From: Bacteroidota bacterium
GTDB lineage: Bacteria; Bacteroidota; Rhodothermia; Rhodothermales; JAAAOL01
Direction: 5' to 3'
Length of the DNA: 7,144 nucleotides
Assembly: GCA_009908885.1 (NCBI GenBank)
Contig: JAAAOL010000471.1
Location: 1 to 7,144, forward strand
Below the pieces are notes generated by a model that did not search any database, was not told where the DNA came from, and saw only the letters and a list, made by a program, of their open reading frames with translations. Within the stretch, counting starts at the first letter, position 1, and each line of letters starts with the position of its first letter. Position numbers and translations under genes: made by a program. This document shows, in pieces, positions 1 through 5,699 of this stretch.

Positions 1-944
1 ATGCCGTCTCCCCCTGCCGATTGCACGTTCACGCCGTCGTCGGCCGCCGTCCCCACGAAGACGCCGTCGGTGCCCGCCGTGCTGACCGCCATGCCGTGGC
101 TGCCGGACTGGTCCACGAACAGGCCGCTGCCCGTCTGTGCTTGCAGCACGTGCAGCCCGTGGGTGAACGCGTTGGCCACCCGCAGGGCGCTCTGGTTGGC
201 GTTCTCGACGCGCAGGCCAAAGAAGCCCGACTCGACGAAGACCCCCGCCTCGTCGGCCTGGCCCACGTAGAGGCCGCTGCCCTGCGCCCCCTGCACCTCG
301 ACGCCGTGGTTCGCGCTGCTGCCGCTGGTCGTGCTCGGGCTGCCCGCCGCCTGGATATTGATTGCATCGCCAGCGGTAGCGGTGATAGATGCCCCGACGC
401 TGTTGCTAGACGACACAAGAAGCCCAGCCGCATCGGTGGCGCTGAACTGCCCGGCCGATCCCGTGCCGGTGTTCTCCACGCTGAAGGCCGTGCCCGGGTC
501 AGCCACCGACCCCGCGAACGGAAGCGTCAGCCCGCCGCCTCCGCCGCCCGAGGACGAGATCAGCACGTTGTCCGAGCCGTCGCGGGTGACCGTCACGTTG
601 GTGCCGCCCTGGATCGCGTCCGGGTGGATCGCCGGCCCCGTCACGCCGTCGTCGGCCAGCCCGAGCGGATTGCCGGCGGTGCCGTCGCCAGTGAGCGTGG
701 TGTTGGTGACGACGGTGCCGGTCGGGGCGGCCTGCCAGGTGGCGTTGCCGTTGGCGTCGGTGGTGAGCACGAAGCCGTTGGTGGCCCCCTGCGGCAGCGT
801 GATCGTGCCGTCGTCGTTGACCAGCAGCAGCGTGGTGCCGCCCTGGTCCTCGATCTTGAAGACGGGCGTCTGTGCCTCGGCTATGAGCACGGGCAAGAAC
901 AGAAGCGCGGCGAGGAGCAGGACGAAGCGGGTTGGGTAAGTCAT
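1..944 (-). CDS. Secreted beta-helix-repeat protein, 3' end outside window
   Basis: The frame is open from an ATG at 944 to the left edge, giving 314 codons with no stop. Residues 1-24 form a signal peptide: a Thr-Arg start, a leucine-rich core, and cleavage after AEA before QTPVF. Residues 27-75 resemble the N-terminal region of tail-fibre-like Bacteroidota proteins. Residues 85-105 contain the recurrent TGDGTAGNPLGLADDGVTG motif, and six glycines follow at 133-138. From about 213 onward there are at least eight units of roughly 10 residues of the form G-x-x-V-x-x-A (GLYVGQA, GVFVESG, GLRVENA, GLFVDQS, GVFVGTA, GVNVQSA), as expected of a parallel beta-helix or triple-stranded fibre. I infer an exported surface fibre or adhesin-like protein; the ligand is unknown. 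No Shine-Dalgarno precedes the start. Its codon use matches the neighbouring minus-strand genes. The C-terminus, where a sorting or chaperone domain would sit, is not visible. Confidence 0.85.
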   Translation of the reverse strand, partial: MTYPTRFVLLLAALLFLPVLIAEAQTPVFKIEDQGGTTLLLVNDDGTITLPQGATNGFVLTTDANGNATWQAAPTGTVVTNTTLTGDGTAGNPLGLADDGVTGPAIHPDAIQGGTNVTVTRDGSDNVLISSSGGGGGGLTLPFAGSVADPGTAFSVENTGTGSAGQFSATDAAGLLVSSSNSVGASITATAGDAINIQAAGSPSTTSGSSANHGVEVQGAQGSGLYVGQADEAGVFVESGFFGLRVENANQSALRVANAFTHGLHVLQAQTGSGLFVDQSGSHGMAVSTAGTDGVFVGTAADDGVNVQSAGGDG

Positions 945-1063
945 GGGATCAGGGCATCACGGTTGGGAAAACGAAACGGGTGGCAGGCCGAGGGCAACAA
1001 TGCACGACACCGGGGTGGGACAAACTTTCGGAGTGCGCCGTGCGTTAAAAACCATGGTCCAAT

Positions 1064-1079
1064 CTCTTTCGGTGAAGAG
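1064..1079. promoter_or_regulatory. Candidate autoregulatory operator of the toxin-antitoxin pair
   Basis: A short perfect inverted repeat, CTCTT-N6-AAGAG, lies 14-29 bases upstream of the antitoxin ATG. A second small palindrome, ACCATGGT, is at 1051-1058. Antitoxins of the ribbon-helix-helix class usually bind short palindromes over their own promoter, so this is the natural place to look. The arms are only 5 bp, so chance is a serious alternative. I could not assign a convincing -10/-35 pair. Confidence 0.25.
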
Positions 1080-1092
1080 CGAACGCATCCTC

Positions 1093-1368
1093 ATGGCTAC
1101 TCCCGACCGCGTCCAGTTCAGCATGCGGCTCACCCGCGAGGAGCGCCGCCGCATCGCGCGCCTGGCCGAGCGCGAAGGCACCTCCGCCAAGCAGGCGCTG
1201 CTCCGCCTCGTGGACGAAGCCCTGGCCGACACGCCGGAGGCGCCGTATGACGCTCCGCCAGGCTCCCTGCTCGATGGCATCGAACACCTCGTGGGCTCCG
1301 TCGGTGCGGAAGACGATCCGCCCGACCTGGCTACCCACCCGAAGCACATGCAGGGTTTCGGGCGATGA
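1093..1368 (+). CDS. vapB: Ribbon-helix-helix antitoxin (VapB-like)
   Basis: This 91-residue protein is the probable antitoxin of the PIN toxin encoded directly after it. Residues 6-13 (RVQFSMRL) form the predicted DNA-binding strand. Residues 14-28 are a charged helix, followed by the E-G-T-S turn at 28-31 and a second helix to about 45, the usual CopG/Arc layout. The C-terminal half carries acidic segments and ends in DLATHPKHMQGFGR, a tail similar to those of other small antitoxins and the likely toxin-neutralising part. I chose the ATG at 1093 because the ribbon-helix-helix fold begins right after it. In-frame starts at 1054 and 943 would add residues with no domain character. The stop codon overlaps the toxin start (ATGA), which indicates translational coupling. 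The likely role is to neutralise the toxin and repress the shared promoter. The class call rests on fold pattern and context; the VapB name is a convenience. Confidence 0.8.
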   Translation: MATPDRVQFSMRLTREERRRIARLAEREGTSAKQALLRLVDEALADTPEAPYDAPPGSLLDGIEHLVGSVGAEDDPPDLATHPKHMQGFGR

Positions 1369-1766
1369 CGATCGTAGACACCGGACCGCTGGTCACGCTG
1401 CTCTATCGTCGTGAGGCGCATCACCGGTGGGTCGTCCGGCAGTTCGAGCAACTGACCGGTCCGCTCTACACCTGCGAGGCGGTCGTCTCGGAGGCGCACT
1501 TCTTGCTCCAGCCGATTGGGCAGGGCCGCGCGCGGTTGATGGAGTTGCTGGCGGCAGGGCGATTCGACCTCACCTTCTCCTACGCGTCCCACCAGGCCCG
1601 CGTGGACGCGCTCATGCAGCAATACGCCGACGTGCCGATGGCCTTCGCCGATGCCTGCCTCGTCACCCTGGCCGAGCAGACCGGCGGCCCGGTGCTGACG
1701 CTCGATGGCGACTTTCGCATCTACCGGGCGCATGGCGACCAGCGGCTTCAGGTCATTATGCCGTAG
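1365..1766 (+). CDS. vapC: PIN-domain ribonuclease toxin (VapC-like)
   Basis: This 133-residue protein covers a single PIN domain, the usual size for VapC toxins. The expected acidic metal-binding set is visible: D5 in the opening IVDTGPLV, E43 in VVSEAHFLL, D96 in AFADACLV, and D114 or D116 in LTLDGDFRIYR. PIN toxins use these residues to hold Mg2+ or Mn2+ and cleave RNA, often tRNA or rRNA, in the cytoplasm. With all four acids present the enzyme looks intact. The ATG overlaps the antitoxin stop by 4 bases, so the two are almost certainly one operon. The pair is on the strand opposite to all its neighbours and lies between a surface-protein gene and an orphan 3' fragment, which suits a mobile or recently acquired module. 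No insertion-sequence ends or duplications were seen beside it. The exact RNA target cannot be read from sequence. Confidence 0.9.
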   Translation: MTIVDTGPLVTLLYRREAHHRWVVRQFEQLTGPLYTCEAVVSEAHFLLQPIGQGRARLMELLAAGRFDLTFSYASHQARVDALMQQYADVPMAFADACLVTLAEQTGGPVLTLDGDFRIYRAHGDQRLQVIMP

Positions 1767-1814
1767 GCTATTCAGCATGACATTGCGGGGTAGCGGAACC
1801 GAGCGGACGATGGA

Positions 1815-1997
1815 CTACTTGACGTTGACGAGCACCTCGATGACGCCCGTGCCAGGGCACTCGAACGGCGCGAGGGCCTTGCCGAGGATGGTGCCGGTCG
1901 GGTAGATCGGCACGCCGTCGACCATGACGGGCTCAGCCTTCATGGCGTGGCCCGGCGTGGCGGCCGTCACGAGCAGATCGCCCCGGCGGATAGGTGC
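1815..1997 (-). pseudogene. Orphan C-terminal module of a tail-fibre-like surface protein
   Basis: About 60 codons on the minus strand end in TAG at 1815-1817 and read as a compact module: PIRRGDLLVTAATPGHAMKA, then IYPTGTILGKALAPF, then GTGVIEVLVNVK. From memory of the family, GDLLVT-s-TPGHAM, GT-v-GKAL and GTG-V-VLV are hallmarks of the extreme C-terminus of long secreted or tail-fibre-like proteins, where the module follows repeat domains. Here nothing recognisable precedes it. The frame is closed by the stop of the next gene at 2031-2033, and there is no plausible start codon before the internal ATG of GHAMKA. I therefore call it a 3' remnant. Its lost body may have resembled the beta-helix protein at 1-944, which would make it the leftover of a tandem paralogue. 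Alternatives are a frameshifted extension of the upstream gene, or a short 40-residue peptide starting at the internal ATG. Confidence 0.7.
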
Positions 1998-2030
1998 TAT
2001 ACACGCAACCAGGGGAGAGAGGACGGCACC

Positions 2031-2633
2031 TCAGCGCTGTGCCGGGCCTTCGCGCACCTCGAAGGGCACGATGACGGGGTAGGCCCTGGCGTCGGCAGCG
2101 CGGCGTCCCTCGGCATCTTTCGGCAGGGCGAACAGCACCAGGGCGGGCTGGTCGCGCGTCCAGGCCTTCTCCAGCCCCACGAGCGGATCGTCGAAGGAGA
2201 TGATGGGGTTTTCGAAGCCCACGAGCGGGTCATCGAACGAGATGATGGGGTTGTCGAAGCCCACCAGCGGATCGTCGAAGCCCACCAGCGGGTCATCGAA
2301 GGCGTCCCACGGCGCGCGTTTCATGCGGGCGGTGACCTCGGTGGGGGCGGACCGGGTCAGCGAGAGCACCTCGCCGCCCCGCACTACGCCGACCATGAAG
2401 ACCACCTCGACGGGGTCGCGGCTGTCGACGGTCACCCGCGTGGTGCGCTCCAGCACCTGCCGCAGGCCCGCCGGATCGGTGTCCACCTCGGCGATGGTCG
2501 GCTCGAAATGCATGTTCACGATCCCGCTGGTAGCGGGTTTATCCTGCGCCTGCGCGGTGGTAGACCCCAGCAGGCCGCAGACGCATAGCATCAGGAGCAC
2601 GATGGGGGTGTGGTGTGTGAATGGGCGTGGCAT
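2031..2633 (-). CDS. Secreted protein with tandem heptapeptide repeats, unknown family
   Basis: A 200-residue product from the ATG at 2633 starts with a clear signal peptide (residues 1-29, hydrophobic core IVLLMLCVCGLLG, cleavage after AQA). The frame stays open upstream to 2720, but those extra residues would bury the signal sequence, so I prefer 2633. The mature N-terminal part (about 34-110) alternates charged and hydrophobic residues and looks beta-rich, for example VTVDS, VEVVFMVGVV and EVLSLTRS. Residues 112-153 are six 7-residue repeats based on FDDPLVG, with two units reading FDNPIIS or FENPIIS. A short tail with LVLFALP and YPVIVPFEV follows. I do not recognise the family; periplasmic or outer-surface location is inferred from the signal peptide. 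No lipobox and no T9SS sorting domain are present. The reading frame continues past the stop directly into the orphan C-terminal module, so the last residues could reflect a junction. Confidence 0.75.
   Translation of the reverse strand: MPRPFTHHTPIVLLMLCVCGLLGSTTAQAQDKPATSGIVNMHFEPTIAEVDTDPAGLRQVLERTTRVTVDSRDPVEVVFMVGVVRGGEVLSLTRSAPTEVTARMKRAPWDAFDDPLVGFDDPLVGFDNPIISFDDPLVGFENPIISFDDPLVGLEKAWTRDQPALVLFALPKDAEGRRAADARAYPVIVPFEVREGPAQR
2175..2300 (-). repeat. Six in-frame 21-bp repeats inside a secreted-protein gene
   Basis: Exactly 126 bases are made of six 21-base units. Translated in order they read FDDPLVG, FDDPLVG, FDNPIIS, FDDPLVG, FENPIIS, FDDPLVG, so a 42-base, 14-residue higher-order unit repeats three times with the first half variable. 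The units differ mostly by synonymous or conservative changes, for example GTC/ATC and CAG/CAC swaps on the plus strand. Such arrays can gain or lose units without breaking the frame. Confidence 0.92.
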
Positions 2634-2678
2634 GGGCCTGTGGTTTCTTATTAGGTTGAGTGTGCGTTGGGAATCGGT

Positions 2679-2708
2679 GTTCATTTTTTCCTGGATGAAA
2701 AAACGAAC
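2679..2708 (-). repeat. AT-rich 12-bp hairpin in a 5' leader region
   Basis: The arms 2679-2690 (GTTCATTTTTTC) and 2697-2708 (GAAAAAACGAAC) enclose a 6-base loop. As DNA or as plus-strand RNA there is one A-C mismatch. As minus-strand RNA the same position becomes a G-U pair, so all 12 pairs form. This asymmetry hints that the minus-strand transcript is the functional one. It lies 46-75 bases before the start of the repeat-containing secreted-protein gene and has no U-run after it, so it is not an ordinary terminator. Confidence 0.55.
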
Positions 2709-2761
2709 CAAAAAAATCACGGCGGTGATGAACAGGGCTGACGTCCCCGCGTCCTTCGCTA

Positions 2762-2807
2762 AAATGAATCAAACTCGTTCGCACGCTCACTCAGACATGA
2801 TTCATTT
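2762..2807. repeat. 10-bp perfect inverted repeat, AT-rich
   Basis: AAATGAATCA at 2762-2771 is mirrored exactly by TGATTCATTT at 2798-2807, with 26 bases between. The arms and spacing could suit a DNA-binding site or a cruciform rather than a tight RNA hairpin. It stands upstream of the gene starting at 2633 in an island of low GC. No function is assigned. Confidence 0.45.
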
Positions 2808-2911
2808 CGGGCGCTTCGGCCCCGGATTCGTCCAAACCCCCTGTTCATCAAGGCCGGAACGGTTCCTCTGCGAGGTCCGGCTTGGGAGCTTCCAATCAAT
2901 TCTGGCAGATT

Positions 2912-2940
2912 GCCCGACATCCTCATGAGGAGGGCCTTTT
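2912..2940 (+). terminator. Terminator-like hairpin with T-run, plus direction
   Basis: GCCC at 2912-2915 and GGGC at 2932-2935 flank the 12-base palindrome TCCTCATGAGGA (2920-2931), and CTTTTT follows at 2936-2941. This fits a rho-independent terminator reading rightward. It faces the convergent end of the minus-strand gene finishing at 2977, so it could stop plus-strand or antisense transcription. In the minus direction no U-run follows the stem. The four-base GACA bulge and palindromic core weaken the call. Confidence 0.35.
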
Positions 2941-2976
2941 TGAAAAAGAAGGACAAAGACAGAGCCCATCGCGTGT

Positions 2977-4407
2977 TCATTTCAGCAGGGTCATCCGGCG
3001 CGTCTGGACGTGCGCGCCTGCTTCTAGGCGGTACAGGTAGACGCCCGAGGGCAAGCCCGCGGCGTCGAACACGGTGGTGTGTGTCCCGGCGGGCAGCACG
3101 CCATTCACCAGCACCGCCACTTCGCGCCCGAGCAGGTCGTAGACGGCCAGGCGCACGTCGGCGGCCTCGGGCAGGGCGTAGCGGACCGTCGTCTGCGGGT
3201 TGAAGGGGTTGGGGTAATTGGCGTCGAGCGCGACGGCGTCCGGCAGGCCGGTCTCGCGCTCCACGTCGGTGGAGGTGGCGTCGGGAAGGCGGTAGAGGAA
3301 GGCGGCTCCTGCGTTTTCTGCCTGTTCATCATCCGAGGTGTTGCCGCAGAGCAAGCGGTCGTCGGTGAGCATTCGCCCATTATGGATCTGGCAGCCCTCC
3401 ACGCGCATGCCATCGCTCCAGGTCCCATCCTCCTGTTGCAGGTACAGGTCGCTCCCAATCATGGCAAAAGGGCCGTCCAGCGCCACGTCGAAGGTGGTTG
3501 CCGGGAAGGAGCGCTCCGCTTCCCAGACGCCATTCGTCAACGCGAACAGGTGGACCTCGCCACTGTTGAGGGGGCCCGCCAGGGCCTGGTTACCGTCGAG
3601 GGCAACGCGCCACCCGAATCGTGCGCCTTCCTCGATGGTGTCGGGCACCAGGACGCTGTGCTCGGCCCAGACGTCGTACTCCAGAAGCTCATACACGAAG
3701 ACAGTCCCCGAGTTATCTCCCTGTTCATCCATGGCATCAGCTCCCACGAAGGCAAAGCGTCCGTCGAAGGCGATGTCTTCCAACCCAAAATTGGCAGTGC
3801 AGGGACGTTGGTCCTGTTGAGAAAAGGGCTGGAGTGGTTCCTGCTCCTCCCACTGGTCACCCGCGCGTTTGAACACGTTGACGCCGCACGTTTCGTTGTC
3901 GTCGTTGCCAGCGAGCAGAAATTCTCCCTGTGCGGCTACCGCGCTGCCGAAAACAGACGCCCCGTCCGTCGTCAGCTTGGCGGTTTCAGTCCAGGTGCCT
4001 GCCTCGTCTCGCTCGAACACATAGACGGCTCCGTGGTCGGAAAAGCTGACGCCAGGGAGATCGTGGAACGGAGCCCCTACGTAGAGCCGTCCGCCGGCTA
4101 CCGCTATCGCCGAGCCGAACCTGTCTTCAGTGGCCCCGTCGCTGGCTTCCAGCTTGGCGGTCTCGGTCCAGGTATCGTTCTCCTGCCGCTCGAAGACGTA
4201 CACCGCGCCGCGCTGTTCATCGTGGTAGCTGGCACTTACGAAGGCGTGGTTGCCCTCCAGAGCCGTGTTCGCCCCAAAAAAATCACCCGCTTCGCCGTCA
4301 CTCGCGGTGAGTTTGGCGATTTGTTCTATCTCCTGGGCGGAGGCTGGAGCGGCTGTCAGTAAGACGGCCAGCAGGCATAACATGGTCGATCTCCAGAGGG
4401 TCATCAT
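2977..4407 (-). CDS. FG-GAP beta-propeller protein with T9SS type A sorting domain
   Basis: This 476-residue exported protein has a signal peptide at residues 1-24 (core MLCLLAVLLTAAP, cleavage after ASA). Residues about 30-373 are divided into roughly seven blades of the FG-GAP kind. The first ones repeat DGEAGDFFG / DGATEDRFG, then a strand ending GAVYVFER, then TWTETAKL; later blades are more diverged (FGLEDIAFDGRFAFVGA, RFGWRVALDGNQALAGP). Residues 397-476 are the T9SS C-terminal domain: ANYPNPFNPQTTVRY, then VYDLLGREV, LPAGTHTTVFDA, GLPSGVYLYRLEAG and the basic MTLLK end. In T9SS organisms this domain directs the protein across the outer membrane and is normally removed, leaving cargo secreted or on the cell surface. 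The partner is unknown. A GAGG motif eight bases upstream supports the start; the adjacent second ATG is equally possible. It is the last gene of the minus-strand surface-protein run. Confidence 0.92.
   Translation of the reverse strand: MMTLWRSTMLCLLAVLLTAAPASAQEIEQIAKLTASDGEAGDFFGANTALEGNHAFVSASYHDEQRGAVYVFERQENDTWTETAKLEASDGATEDRFGSAIAVAGGRLYVGAPFHDLPGVSFSDHGAVYVFERDEAGTWTETAKLTTDGASVFGSAVAAQGEFLLAGNDDNETCGVNVFKRAGDQWEEQEPLQPFSQQDQRPCTANFGLEDIAFDGRFAFVGADAMDEQGDNSGTVFVYELLEYDVWAEHSVLVPDTIEEGARFGWRVALDGNQALAGPLNSGEVHLFALTNGVWEAERSFPATTFDVALDGPFAMIGSDLYLQQEDGTWSDGMRVEGCQIHNGRMLTDDRLLCGNTSDDEQAENAGAAFLYRLPDATSTDVERETGLPDAVALDANYPNPFNPQTTVRYALPEAADVRLAVYDLLGREVAVLVNGVLPAGTHTTVFDAAGLPSGVYLYRLEAGAHVQTRRMTLLK
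2980..3153 (-). repeat. Sorting-domain segment duplicated at 6971-7144
   Basis: The last 58 codons of this gene match the last 58 codons of the gene cut by the right edge. At protein level 49 of 58 residues are identical, with differences concentrated at residues 16-20, 27-28 and 48-52 of the segment. Long stretches are also identical in DNA, for example around TCTACCTGTACCGCCT. The segment spans RLAVYDLLGREVAVL to MTLLK. Shared ancestry or gene conversion of the sorting domain is likely. Confidence 0.85.
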
Positions 4408-4415
4408 GGCTCGTT

Positions 4416-4419
4416 CCTC
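4416..4419 (-). promoter_or_regulatory. Ribosome binding site of the beta-propeller gene
   Basis: GAGG (inside GAGGA, 4415-4419) ends eight bases before the ATG at 4407. The whole leader, ATCACCCTG...GAGG...GCCATGATG, resembles the leader of the lipoprotein gene at 6915, where GAGG is at the same distance. Confidence 0.55.
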
Positions 4420-4466
4420 ACAGGGTGATCTCAGGTTGGATGGGGCGTGGCAAGTTGGGAGGGTGT

Positions 4467-4529
4467 GGGAGAGCGGTGCAGAAGCAGTGCGCCCCTTTCC
4501 CCCACGCTCCCGCTCTCCCCTTCACCGCT
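4467..4529 (-). other. Intergenic GC-rich hairpin with two competing pairings
   Basis: Between the genes ending at 4542 and starting at 4407, GGGAGAGCGG at 4467-4476 pairs perfectly with CCGCTCTCCC at 4510-4519 (10 bp, 33-base loop). The same left arm region, 4472-4478, can instead pair with 4523-4529 (AGCGGTG/CACCGCT, 7 bp), so the two folds exclude each other. On the minus transcript a G-rich tract comes first and the C/U-rich tract second. No U-run follows, so it is not a classic terminator; mRNA stabilisation, attenuation or partial termination are possible. Confidence 0.55.
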
Positions 4530-4541
4530 TCCCAGAACCCG

Positions 4542-5642
4542 TTACTGCTGCGGCAGCTTGGCCAGGCGGATGAGGTAGCTCTCGCCGACCCAGTAGCCCG
4601 TGAACGGCGGCTTCCTGGGGGCCGGGTTGTTCTTCTGCGCGACGACGCTGAGGTCGTAGACACGGGCAGCGCTGCTCTCGCGCCAGAGCGGCTTGGTGGC
4701 CGCTACGAACACGGGCAAGCGCCACTGGATGACCTGCCCGACGGGGTTGTATTCGGCGGGCTGCCAGCCGCCGCGCACGGCCACAGCCAGCACGTCGACG
4801 TCCGGCTTGGCGCCCCACTCCTCGTGGCCGCGGAAGAACGCCAGCAGGTCGTCGGCGAAGTGCGTAGGGGCGCCGCCCGCGTGACCGGGCCACGCGCCCG
4901 CGTCGATCTCCTTCTCTACGCCCTCGCGCACGTCGTCGATGTAGTCGTCGATGCGGATCAAGAGCGCGTTGACGTCCTCGTTCTGCGGGTCGAACCAGTG
5001 GGCCAGCTCCATGTAGGCCTTCACCTTCTGCGCCTCCTTCACCCGGATCTCCGGCATGAAGAAGCCCTCGTCGATCAGGTCCATGTCGGTCTGGACGTTG
5101 CGGTAGGCCCCGGCGGCGAAGTCGCGCCTGAACTGGGCCACCTGTTCCATGTTGGCCACCAGCTGCCGGTACATCTCCGAGATGCTCACGTCGCTTCCGA
5201 CGTCGTTGTTGGTGATGCCCGCCTCGCGGTAGGCGGCGTCGATGTCGGTCCACGTCGGGCCGTACCGCGCGGCCATGGGCCGGAGGGCGTCGCGGATCTC
5301 GGGGAAGACGTCGGTTTCGAGCGACGCGATGAGGGCTTTCCAGTCTTCGCCGTCCTCGCGCCAGCGCTCGGAGACGTAGTCGAAGTCCCAGTTCTGGGTC
5401 TCGTTCGTCCGGAAGGCGTCCTGGTGCGTCGCGTAGACGGCGGCCAGCGCGCGGGCCAGCGCCTGCGCCGTATCGGGGTCGTGGGCGATCGGTACTGCAA
5501 GGGCCGCGCTGTCGCCGGGGCGGTCCATCTCGTGCTCGGCTGGTTTCCTGAGGTCGTCGAACGGGGCGTGCGCGGGGTGCAGCCCGCTGCTCCCCAGCAG
5601 CAGCCCCCCGATCAAGAGCAGGGCAAGGTGTCGGATCCACAT
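4542..5642 (-). CDS. Exported protein of unknown family (366 aa)
   Basis: From the ATG at 5642 the product is 366 residues with a textbook signal peptide: MWIRH, then a leucine-rich core (LALLLIGGLLLGSSG), then cleavage near AHA. In-frame starts at 5663 and, as GTG, at 5744 exist. The 5744 start lies inside a strong hairpin and would put about 34 residues before the signal sequence, so I reject it; 5663 (373 aa) remains possible. The mature part is acidic and mostly helical to about residue 240, with segments such as NWDFDYVSERWREDGEDW, EMYRQLVANMEQVAQF and LLIRIDDYIDDVREGVEKEI. It is followed by a tryptophan- and glycine-rich region (HEEWGAKPDVDVLAVAVRGGW, VIQWRLPVFVA) ending in a beta-like YWVGESYLIRLAKL. 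I do not recognise the family. No lipobox, transmembrane segment or T9SS domain is seen. It lies between a lipoprotein and a T9SS cargo gene, so a periplasmic role in the same surface system is plausible. Confidence 0.8.
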   Translation of the reverse strand: MWIRHLALLLIGGLLLGSSGLHPAHAPFDDLRKPAEHEMDRPGDSAALAVPIAHDPDTAQALARALAAVYATHQDAFRTNETQNWDFDYVSERWREDGEDWKALIASLETDVFPEIRDALRPMAARYGPTWTDIDAAYREAGITNNDVGSDVSISEMYRQLVANMEQVAQFRRDFAAGAYRNVQTDMDLIDEGFFMPEIRVKEAQKVKAYMELAHWFDPQNEDVNALLIRIDDYIDDVREGVEKEIDAGAWPGHAGGAPTHFADDLLAFFRGHEEWGAKPDVDVLAVAVRGGWQPAEYNPVGQVIQWRLPVFVAATKPLWRESSAARVYDLSVVAQKNNPAPRKPPFTGYWVGESYLIRLAKLPQQ

Positions 5643-5699
5643 GGTTTGGGGCGGTCGGTGCATGAGAAGAGGGGTGGACGTCGGGATGCGTGGGAGCGA

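Larger units (their letters stand above)
2634..2976. other. Gene-poor stretch rich in inverted repeats
   Basis: These 343 bases between two minus-strand genes hold no gene I can support. They are locally AT-rich around 2641-2810 in an otherwise GC-rich window, with A and T runs at 2683-2689 and 2698-2717. Three dyad structures are listed separately, and a fourth weaker one pairs 2853-2858 with 2876-2881 (GCCGGA/TCCGGC) around an inner CCTC-TGC-GAGG hairpin. The promoter of the downstream gene at 2633 should lie here, but no clear Bacteroidota-type TAnnTTTG box is visible at a sensible distance. A 77-codon plus-strand frame at 2695-2928 starting MKKRTKK is possible but unsupported. Confidence 0.5.

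Noticed and set aside
21..1250. Plus-strand frame of 409 codons at the left edge
   Set aside because: It runs antisense to the beta-helix gene and then overlaps the antitoxin in another frame; the product is Arg/His/Ala-rich and has no recognisable motif.
957..1778. Minus-strand frame of 273 codons across the toxin-antitoxin pair
   Set aside because: The opposite strand encodes two recognisable proteins with the ATGA overlap, and the antisense product shows no domain.
1767..1814. Possible insertion-sequence or attachment-site boundary beside the toxin gene
   Set aside because: No terminal inverted repeats or matching direct repeats were found on the two sides of the toxin-antitoxin pair.
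2175..2300. CRISPR-like array
   Set aside because: The 21-bp units are contiguous with no spacers and stay in frame within a coding region, so this is a coding tandem repeat.
2853..2881. tRNA-like appearance of the GCCGGA...TCCGGC region
   Set aside because: No acceptor stem, anticodon arm or T-loop signature could be placed around it; it is only a bulged hairpin.
2759..2980. Minus-strand 73-codon frame after the beta-propeller gene
   Set aside because: Its start overlaps the end of that gene, no family or signal is visible, and it runs through the hairpin-rich stretch.
3079..4362. Long open plus-strand frame of 427 codons
   Set aside because: It is antisense to the beta-propeller gene, which has signal peptide, repeats and sorting domain; the plus product has none of these and is a by-product of GC-rich codon use.
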